Positions 52,191 to 64,000 of a stretch of 64,000 nt of DNA are shown one piece after another. A program made the translations under genes and the position numbers. Within the stretch, counting starts at the first letter, position 1. The number at the start of each line of letters is the position of its first letter. Source of the stretch: Urechis unicinctus (taxonomy: Eukaryota; Annelida; Polychaeta; Xenopneusta; Urechidae); contig CM067354.1 of assembly GCA_034190875.2 (NCBI GenBank), forward strand, positions 51,812,705-51,876,704. The letters are read 5' to 3'. A model generated the notes under the pieces. The model was not told where the DNA came from, did no database searches, and saw only the letters and a list, made by a program, of their open reading frames with translations.

Positions 52191-53587
52191 AACAAAGGTG
52201 AAGTCTAGAATTCAGGTACCGCTCACGTAATGTTTGGAGCGGCTTGGACTTTCCTAATGACGGTTCATATAGCAAAACCATGTAACCGTCTAGCTCTTGC
52301 CAGCCATGTTTTATATATCTCGTGTTCATAGTTTGGTATTTATGGTAGAATAACTGGTCTTGTCAAGTTTATCTCTATGCTGGCATTGCAAATGTTTAGA
52401 AGATCATTCAGCTTGTACACATGAGTTTAATAACAAAAGCTTCTGCGCATGATTATAAATGGCTGTCTTGTTAATGTCCAATATGAATGTATTTCATAAC
52501 ATACAGTCAGCAAAGGATAACTATTCTTTTTTGCTAGTGCTACATGGGAAAAATCTATGGAATATCAAAACGCCTATTATTTTAAAAAAATATAGCGTGT
52601 TAGATTTTCAGCATACTGCTGATCATAACGTCAACAAGATAGGTGTACGTATTTGTTCGGTATGTGAAATTGCGCTATGATTTCAATAAAGGAATTCGGT
52701 TTACTAAGCAGTGATCCTTTGCAAGAACAGAAACATCTTGTTTTATTTTGTGATACAGAAATGTAAAGCTCCATCATCTTTGCGAGTCGCGCCATTGTAT
52801 AAACGAAAGAACCAATAGGTTGCGGACGTAGATAAGAAACATAGAGAATATCCACGGTACCTTATAGTAGGTGAGAAATGCATGCAATAATGCATCCATT
52901 AAGCCTTGAGAAACAAATCTGCATTTACTAAGCACTTCAGAGTACTTCTTTTTAATTATCAGGCATCTATTATTGCTTAAAATTACCGCTTCCTAGTTGT
53001 GACGGGGGCGATAGATATTCATTTATCAGGGTCATGTAGTAGACCCCTGTGTGTAAATAAGACCTTCCCCGCGCTTATACAGTTTTTGGCGCTACTATAT
53101 GAGGTTAATTAAGAAATTTATATTCCCACTCAATCAATATTAAGTTGATTTAGATATGACACCTTTGTTGTGCACCATCTTACAAATTGCGATGATCATC
53201 ATAGCCAATCATGCAAGTAGAATGTGCAAGTTTCTGAGTCGATAACATTAATGAGTCACTGATTTCGTTGGATTATGGATGGAATGATTGAACTCGCAAC
53301 TGGATCCTGCGCTCGAGCATATTCAGGAATAAAAAAGTTGTTTTTTCCTGTTTGTCGCATGACTAAGGTGACCCGCAGTGATTACTGATAATTCTATGGT
53401 ATTTAGGATATTGCATTGAACAACAAGTGAAGTCGTTTATGTCCTGAACAAATGTTTGATTGATGTTATGAGGTAAAGATATACGTCGTTCTTTCCTTCT
53501 CGTCATTAAAATAACTGCGTTCAATGCTTAACTTCTAAAGCACTGTAACCATGGTGTGCAATTAAGGATAAATGAATCGCACAATTC
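52191..53587. other. Non-coding stretch, no gene recognised
   Basis: Short frames at 52459-52855 on both strands without motifs. Nothing else seen. Confidence 0.5.
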
Positions 53588-53730
53588 TGCTGCCAGCTCG
53601 TTCGGAGCACTTTTACAAACTGGGACCACATTTTATGATGGGGCGATTCGTAAAATGCGAATAATAAAACATTCCTCGTGTTGCATTTTAGGACAACTTG
53701 ATGGGACGCACCTGGGCCACTGCCAATTGC
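53588..53730 (+). repeat. Short dispersed repeat, copy 2 (partner 45036-45190)
   Basis: See the partner entry. Contains AATGCGAATAATAAAACA and GGACAACTTGATGGGACGCA. Confidence 0.6.
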
Positions 53731-54029
53731 CTTAGGTTACGTACGACCATATCCGTTTTAAAGAGTGAACGTTATTTCAGTCAACTCAAATACTGTTCTA
53801 CTGCGAGAACAGGCTAAGTTTTAATTACTCCGAAACATCAATGACCTACCGGCGACTATGAATCATTGATGACAGTTAGATCTGAATATGATTACTACTG
53901 GATAAGAATGAAGAGCCGAGGATATTGATGCGTTGCAAAAGTCTGCATTTAATCTAGTGTATACTATAGCGGTATAGAAACGCCTAGCTACCCAGTATAT
54001 CCAACAGCTAAGGATTGCTTCCTCAATGT

Positions 54030-54180
54030 GATACAACGTATTTAATGGCTATGTTTAGAGGGGTCACTCCGACTAGCTGTCAGATGGTGCTACCACGAAA
54101 TCAACTAAAGCTCATGGGACTGGTGTTCCAACGTCTCAGTGCTCGCCTTCTGGCTGCTATTGTTAATGGCATGGAATGTT
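54030..54180 (+). repeat. Possible further relative of the 12.2 kb / 19 kb repeat family
   Basis: GAGGGGTCACTCCGACT(A), a CATGGGACTGGTGTTCCA and neighbouring words parallel GAGGGGTTACTCAGACTGACTA and CATGGGGCTGGTCTCCA at 19254-19356. Short and diverged. Confidence 0.45.
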
Positions 54181-54519
54181 CTGATTGGCGAAAGCAACTA
54201 CGCTGCTACATCTACAAGCATTTGCAACATTGATGCATCCAAATTTCATGTATCATGCTTATATCGCGTCCACGATAATGACTGCTTATTTACCTTTAAC
54301 GATTTTCTCAGCAAAGAGTAATGGCACAGAAAACACGAATCATGAATTAAACAGAAACAAACCGAACGCTAATACATCAAAGTCATCAGCGTCCCCATTT
54401 GCGGTCATTAGAAAACAATATTGGTACAAGACATCATATCAGTTGCTGAAATATGTTCCAAAAATACATATTCATCACGAAATTGAGGTCATCACCGCCG
54501 GTAGGGACCATATGTTTAT
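54181..54519 (+). repeat. Repeat with embedded satellite, copy 2, left part
   Basis: Partner of 39030-39434, running into the satellite at the same point (ATATTCATCACGAAATTGAG, then GGACCATATG). A 120-codon frame here is disrupted in the other copy and is not called a gene. Confidence 0.8.
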
Positions 54520-54999
54520 ACAGAAATATATATATACATATATATAATATATATATATAAACATATATATATATAAATAGAAATATATCAAATATATATA
54601 TATATATGTATATATATATACACATCTATATATATATATATATATACATATAAATATACATATATATATACATATATATATATAGATATATATATATAGA
54701 TATATATATATATAGCGAGACATATAAAGATATAATATATATATATAGATATCTATATCTATATATATATATATATATAGATAGAATATATAGATATATA
54801 TAGATATCTCTCCCATAGATATATCTATAGAGATATATATAGATAGATATATAGATAGAGAGATATCTATATAGATAGAGATATCTATATAGAGAGATCT
54901 ATATATCTATCTATATATAGAGAGAGAGATCTATAGATCTCTCTCTCTCTATATCTCTCTCTCTATATATCTCTCTATATATATAGATATCTATATATA

Positions 55000-55069
<70 letters not shown>
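54520..55069. repeat. Compound TA / GATA / GAGA satellite with palindromes
   Basis: A 550-base tract of TA, ATAGATAT, AGAGAGAT and ATCTCTCT words. It contains a long inverted repeat centred on AGATCTATAGATCT near 54927-54940, extended by GAGA and TCTC arms. It is far longer than the 95-base tract at the same place in the other repeat copy. Its long frames encode only Ile-Tyr-rich peptides. Confidence 0.95.
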
Positions 55070-55072
<3 letters not shown>

Positions 55073-55089
55073 ATGTGTAGAAATAAAAC

Positions 55090-56230
55090 TTCACAATGCA
55101 AGCCCTTGCCGTACATAGAAGTCACACGGATAAGACAGTCTGTCCTCCGCGGTACTGCTTCGTCGTTACATTTATAAATGGGCGGAGCTTACATGTCGTA
55201 TGAATGAAGTATATGGTGCACTTTAACTAAAAAGTCTTCAGCTTCGTCAAGAGGTTCACTCCAACTTGCTGTGCGGTTACCCTTTTCTGTCATCATAGCT
55301 TGTTGCTAAATACGCGAAGTTGCTTTAAATATTCAAAGGCGATCTCTCTCTCGCGGTGTATGTGTAAGCTATTGACTCTTAAGATTGGTTGAAATGATGT
55401 GATTCCTATGTAACCAGACACTATATATGCGACAACCACTCCGTGTTCTCTTTTTTCGAGTAGCAATTTGTTGGCCTCGTCTGCTGTTCCATCCACTTCA
55501 TTGTTGCTAATGATGGTCCTAGGGCTTGAGTTCAGTCATTTAAGAAAGCAATGACCTTCTGACTAGAGTAATTATGTCGACACAATGAGCTACTGCTATC
55601 TTGGTTCGTAGATAAACGTAGGTAGCCGGAATAGCAATGGCAGTATAAGTAGTGCGTACTTTAGCATACAATAAGGACGGGCCCCACTTGACTATTGTGC
55701 TCAATTCTATTCTGCTTATTTGATTCTGCACGGATATATGCATAAATATATATTTTGCCTGATTCCGCGGGGATTGTAAATGTTGGTTCACAGCATGACA
55801 GTTGCTTTTATGTGCAAGAAATATGGAATGTTAATGTTTCTAAACTTACCCGGGAATGCCAAATATATTGAACAGTCGCTTTGCATCCCACACAAGAAAT
55901 AACTGACATGAACAATGTTAAGTATATCTTCCTGAGAACGGATACGAGAAATGGTCACGACGTGATGTTATATAGCAGTAGTTGCATGTTAATGCGCCAA
56001 ACATGTTTCTGATTGTATTCGGCATTATTAGGTGTCAGAGAAAGGCAAATGATATCCTGAGGAGATTTTCAGGCACTGTCAAAATGTGCGCTTTAACAAT
56101 TGTCCTTGGTAATGCTACAGAAACACCCGGATGTTATGTGTGATTGATTGATTAAGTATATCCTGAACCGCCCAGTTATTACATTCTTGCTCTTGCGGCA
56201 TGGGCATATTGTCCGCTTCAAATTGTTGTT
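55090..56230 (+). repeat. Repeat with embedded satellite, copy 2, right part
   Basis: Partner of 40330-41290 (see that entry for shared words). Confidence 0.85.
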
Positions 56231-58614
56231 TAGATATATTGAATCGATATCAATCAGTTATGAATAGGCGTCTATGTATCGTACAAATGTTGGTCAATTG
56301 TGTCGGTTACATATATTTTTGCAAGCCCTACATCATGCAGTGAATAGTCATCGGAAGTCACCTGACCGTAGTAGCTCTCTACTATTACGGCCGAATTTGA
56401 ATTGTTATATATGTGTAAAATGAATGATAAAAAGACGTGATATTTTTAATGATGTTGCGTACGACAGACAACTTTCACAAACGCATGTATAATTAAAAAG
56501 TATCTGATAACAAATCATAATTTTGTATATTGTGTGAGTAGCAACCTTTTCCTCTGATTCTTGTGTAATCACTTGGTGTAATTAAAGTGAATCTGGTCGA
56601 TGTTACAGGGCTCTAATCGTCTGGTCGGTGCATGCGATTCATTGAGGACGATGATCATATTTTGCGAATCTTCCAATTATCAACTTGTGGTCCCGTAAAA
56701 AAAGCGAGACGAGTAAATTATTGAGGAATTCGTATTCTTCTACTTTAAATAATGGGTTCAAATTTGCCCGTACCACCCACGCGCGTCCTTGTAGTTGAGA
56801 TATATAGATATGATATTCTGAGGACATATTCTATTATTATATACAAACGGCTCTATTCTCAACTTACTTTTGCTATGCAAAGCCACATGTAGGCAAAATG
56901 TGGCACATATGCGGTTTTGTACTCTATATCCAATGACTGCCGACGAGAAATTGCGCTTCTTGAGTGCTTATTGTAGGGATTCAATCAAATGCTGTTCATT
57001 TCTTATTAAAAACTGAACTACCTACACTGAAGTTTCTAGGTAAGTTGCATGGCCCTGGGCGGTTGCTCACTACTGATGGTTAAAGAAATCCTCATGACAT
57101 TTCCAACGACAGTTCGTTAGAAGTCATGGGTATGGATCAAAACTCTGATCGCGAACATATTGCGTTTGGTTACATTATGCTAAGGATTAGAGCCGGCATG
57201 TTGTGGCCGATTGTGCTCTTCAGGACACTCTTTGATCATTTACTTTGGCGAATAAGAGGCATATCGATCACAGCAATTTAGCCCGTGTCGCTAAAAACAA
57301 GACAGAGCAAAGGCTTTATATTGCATCATAAGCGTGGGCGCGTTCCATATAGTGTACTGATCAATAAGCCAACCTGAAGGATGATAAGTAATAAGCCGCA
57401 TCAAAAGGTAATGGATTGCTTTGGACTCACTGGAATGTCCAATTATCCACTTTACTTATAAAGCATCATTTGGGATACATATTCATGTTACGACTTCACT
57501 GAGCAGACGTACGGATGTTATCTACTGCAAAAACACACTACATTTGCGATTTGTCAATATATATCAAATTGAAGGCATGAGTAACGTCCAATGATAGCAA
57601 CCCCACTAGATGCTCCCCAACACATTGTACCCGTCAAATACATAGACGAATGAAAAACGAATATTGCAGGATTATCTATTTGTCTTTTTGTTTGCACATA
57701 TATAAATTTAGTTGCTCCTCTGGCTCAATATTGCGCCAATAAGATTAAACGCGTCATACACCAATTTGCGCTGTTAATATTGTATCCAGTTGTCGATTAC
57801 GTATAAAGACCCAGCGTACATACTGTTGAAATGCAAGCAGATGTGTCAGAGGTTGGCATTACTGGATTCGGCGATGCAGCTGTCCACTGCGACTCGAAAT
57901 CCGGCGTATATATCACACTCGGAGCTGCATTAGAAGGTAGCAGTATCCATAAACACACGAATTGTTTTGCATCAAGCTTGTTTTATGTATTTACGTATAT
58001 TTGGTACCGACAACCATGTCAAGGTTTAATGGTCCACAAAGTGACAAGCGAGTGAAGTGAAACCCGTTTCGAAGATCAATTGCATATATACTGTGCATCT
58101 GTCAATATGTCGACCTGTCATATTTAACCACTGGCAGTGACGTCACTAGTGATGTTGCCATCGGTGCCATAAGTCGGTGGACGAAAAATGATAATCTAGT
58201 GGAGCGCATTTATCTTATCGTTGCGTTAATATCAGTTAGAAGTTATTGAATAGCAGGATTAATACTTCAACATACGCTAAGAGTTACATAGCACAACTAC
58301 AGCGATAAAAGTGCCTTACCAGATATAGGACACAAGCAGTCACTAAAACGATCCATACACTGTTCGAATATTCAAGAAAACAGCTTTGAGCAAATCCTTG
58401 TCACCACAGTCGTGACATTTTCATGTTTAATCATTGTCACCAATATTGGATTTTTATTCTTACATAGGAGACATAATTACACCGGTAATAAAATCAACCA
58501 CGGTAAAACCGTGGTCCGTATTAGTAATAATGACCATAACTAGAAAAGTCAGGATACACTGGTTTGGCGCGACATATGATTCATAAAGATTTTAAACTAA
58601 AAGAGAAGGAATAA

Positions 58615-58618
<4 letters not shown>
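56231..58618. other. Non-coding stretch, no gene recognised
   Basis: A frame at 57831-58055 has a locally GC-richer first half encoding VGITGFGDAAVHC, but the flanking splice sites are poor and no family is recognised. A perfect 8-bp hairpin lies at 58497-58515. Confidence 0.45.
58497..58515. repeat. Perfect hairpin ACCACGGT-AAA-ACCGTGGT
   Basis: Eight-base perfect inverted repeat with a three-base loop in an otherwise AT-rich stretch. No function can be assigned. Confidence 0.85.
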
Positions 58619-61136
<2,518 letters not shown>

Positions 61137-62620
61137 CATTTGCCCCTAGATAACATCTGAGCCACTGATCATAAGGCCAAGTCATAACAAGACTTTACTT
61201 GCCATAAACCGATTAGTCTCATCAAGACACATAACTTCAATGGTAGAAAGAGATAATTGGTTAACTCACCTTCATTACCAACCTTCTGAATTCCGAAATG
61301 CATCCCGTTGATAATATGCGAAGTCGTCATCTTTATACGAACATTAATAATGTTCATTATCCAAAACCAACCTATCATTATTCTCGTTGTCTTCGCCCCT
61401 TATGACAAACCAGAAAATATAAATCATATTGAATCCTTAAGCAAAATCACATATGGCCAGATTACACACTAACGCATGTTAGTTAGTTATAAACGTTTTT
61501 TATTCGATACTCGTTCTCCCGTTTACTTCTATATTCGTTATCGCATGTTTTTCTATAAGTCAGCGATTCTCTTCGAGCTTCTTTGAACATGAAGTTTAAC
61601 AATGCTTAGTACGGGATAAACATTGCATTAGTCTAGTTTGGCTAGTTCCGTAATGTTTTCTTGCTCTATAAGGAGCTCTTGGTCCAGGTGATTTCTTTGT
61701 GATTCGTAGTACAGCAATGTTGAATTATTAAAACCTTTGTGATTGTTTTCGTGCATATCGTTGTATATATTTTCCTTAAAAGCCACATATTTGCTTTGAA
61801 ACCGCGCAACTTGATATGTTACGGATAAAAGACAGCTATACTAGGCTGTACTTGGTTAGTTTGGTACCGTTGGTATTGCGAATCAAACTTGCTGCCCCAA
61901 CAGCCCTAATTATAGCCGTCCGTTAGAATCAATGCAGGTCACATACGGTATATTTTTATTCATAGGTCTCTGGTGCTCGAATATCTTTGCGACGATTTTA
62001 TGATTTATGATGATCTGGTGAACTGCTCAGTGTAATTGCCTTTTTCATTCGCATTTATTTGTCTTCACTTACATCAGTTTCCTATCGCTACCGAGTATAA
62101 AAGCCTTTAACATCAACCTAATAACAACAACACTGTGTTACAAATGTGCTTAAGTTGATGTTTAGCGAACATAAACGAGATCAGTTTTTGCTCTATCGAC
62201 CATTCAAAGGGGCGTGTGTCGCCAAGAACTGCTGCATTATGGGCACATATCTGGCCATAATAGGTCGTATGTACACCAGAGATTCCACACAATTTTGTCA
62301 CGCTTATTTTAATTTAAATATTTATTCTATTGTGTCTCATCAATGTGCATCACCTAACGAAATCACAAAATTGCAACTTAGCATTAATGGAAAACAAATA
62401 TCAAAGTTTCATTTTGGGAATGGGAAACATTTGCTCGAGAGATATAAAGTCAAGCGCTGCCATTGGTAGGCTTCAATACACAATGTACAAAGGTGGTAGG
62501 GGATTATATTGTTTTGCAAATGTCACTTTATTGTTCCAACGTATTACAGCTAAAATTCTCTAAACAAAATGATCCTCATCTGAAGCAAAATAGTATTATG
62601 ACTCAGTTACTTTATATTTT
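61137..62620 (+). repeat. Dispersed repeat block, copy 2 (partner 9505-10650)
   Basis: Colinear with the partner from TTTGCCCCTAGATAA to TTACTTTATATTTTTT. The copies differ mainly by substitutions, the 31-base tandem in the partner, and a segment of about 360 bases present only here (62187-62545). Confidence 0.8.
62187..62545. other. Segment present in one repeat copy only
   Basis: In the partner, GAGGTCAG (about 10552) is followed within about 20 bases by GATTCTCATCTGAA. Here GAGATCAG (about 62186) and GATCCTCATCTGAA (about 62571) are separated by about 360 more bases. No terminal inverted repeats or clear target-site duplication are visible. Frames of 77-107 codons cross it without motifs. 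Insertion here and deletion in the partner are both possible. Confidence 0.6.
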
Positions 62621-63065
62621 TTGAATCCCAAAGAAGATCAATGGTTCTGCAATGTCATAAGGCAACGGGATTACTCTGTTTGATTATTGACGGGAATTAC
62701 TTGTGTCTTGCTTCTAAGCCCTGTTGGCTATAGACATGTGTATTAGTTCATTTATTGACATCGACATTCTGGAAGACTATGATGAGTGAGTAAAATAGTA
62801 GCGCACTGTTTGAATTAAAATACAGATGCATACACAGAGGTTCATATTTCTAGGAAAAACTAAAGAAAGAAATATTCCCATACGTATCTAAGTTTCTGGT
62901 AGCCCACCGCAGCACTGCATGAGGACACGGTGCAACTTGCTGACCCAAAAACTGTCACCAAATGGCACCCTCAGAGGGAATGTGACCCTCAGAGGGAATC
63001 TGTTGAACTGGTGGGAGAGATATATAAATGATGATGTGATGGAGGCTAACCTGACTACGATATCA
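62621..63065. other. Non-coding stretch, no gene recognised
   Basis: Contains a short direct repeat CCTCAGAGGGAAT(G/C)TG (about 62970 and 62988, period about 18). Nothing else seen. Confidence 0.5.
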
Positions 63066-63350
<285 letters not shown>

Positions 63351-63449
63351 AGGTATATATTTCTAAGAAGTACTACTAATGTATACAGAAATAAAAGGAC
63401 TCGGAAAACATTCGAAATTGCAGTGAGTTTAATTATGATGGATGATTTT

Positions 63450-63760
63450 CAGCGTAAAACTTGTGTGTACATTCCGTTATATTTTGGTATATTTCAGGGA
63501 TTATTAGTATCGGTCTCATAAACATATGCGATACCGATGTAATCACTTACCTCCTGATATGATCTGAGCCACTGATGATACGTTATTTTGTATGTAGACG
63601 TTATGGGGCATATCTCGATTCTTTGATACACGCATATCTACCTGTACATTCCGTTATTTTTTGGGGAAAATAGTGTTTGTACCTCCTGATTGTCAGCTGC
63701 ATACGTTATGTTTCCTAAGTATGGGGCATATCTCGATTCTTTGACTATCTCCTAGTGTTG
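63450..63760 (+). repeat. CCACTGATGATACG family member with local partial duplications
   Basis: 63511-63640 matches the family at 18290 and 35497 (AAACATATG, GAGCCACTGATGATACG, GGGGCATATCTCGATT). Parts recur nearby: TGTACATTCCGTTAT at about 63458 and 63642, ACCTCCTGAT at about 63550 and 63682, and GGGGCATATCTCGATTCTTT at about 63606 and 63722. So the element was shuffled by small local duplications. Confidence 0.7.
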
Positions 63761-64000
63761 TTGTTTCACCTACATTCCTAAGCCAAAACGAAACATTAGG
63801 CATTTAAAAGCAGGCTGTCGCGTCGCCGAGTGTATGTTATCATATAGTATTGGGCTAATGATGAAACCAGAAATTCTTTTCTAAGCCCATTTGAATAATC
63901 TCGCTTCTTGTACAACTATGGATGATTATACCAAATACCTTTGTATCAATATTTCATTAAATGGGCTTCTTTTGCAATTGGGGTTCATGTAGGTACGCAT
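63761..64000. other. Non-coding end of window
   Basis: No feature recognised; no ORF of note. Confidence 0.5.

Noticed and set aside
57831-58055. Frame with a protein-like GC-richer first half
   Set aside because: Acceptor and donor candidates are weak and no family is recognised.

Overview
The window looks like non-coding nuclear DNA of an animal, probably a marine or other invertebrate. It is AT-rich. It contains long (TA)n, (CA)n, (GA)n and GATA-like microsatellites, many old diverged repeats, one tRNA-derived SINE-like head, and consensus eukaryotic splice sites. There are no operons, ribosome-binding sites or long prokaryote-like reading frames. The satellites would fit a mollusc, but the abundant core of coleoid cephalopod SINEs was not noticed by eye. 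No species or phylum is claimed.

Genes are sparse. The best protein-coding candidate is on the + strand at 27770-30167: three putative exons whose splice phases agree. The first begins with a type II signal-anchor sequence. The only product with a family resemblance is a decayed ORF set on the - strand at 48037-48872. It carries SPDTDIMVL and HAFTGADDNGRF motifs, which I associate with a multicopy family of uncharacterised animal proteins, plus an AT-hook-like KRGRPK further upstream. It is broken by stops and a frame change. A cysteine-rich single-exon candidate lies at 47325-47497 (-).

Most of the recognisable structure is internal repetition. (1) 2165-8485 and about 19970-25160 are two colinear, strongly diverged copies of one block. 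(2) 12246-13825 and 13826-15421 are a recent, nearly identical 1.6 kb tandem duplication beside TA satellites, with older relatives at about 15640-15960 and 19060-19570. (3) 9505-10650 pairs with 61137-62620. (4) 39030-41290 pairs with 54180-56230; both copies hold a TA satellite at the same internal place. (5) Smaller families link 30225/32569, 32930/33305/47165, 34320/51950, 18290/35497/63511, 36740/37240 and 45036/53588.

Satellite tracts lie at about 11620-12195, 15463-15640, 39435-39530, 54520-55069, 58619-58876 and 63066-63350. The remaining stretches show nothing that can be supported as a gene. All repeat boundaries and similarity judgements were made by reading, not by alignment software, so ends may be wrong by tens of bases.
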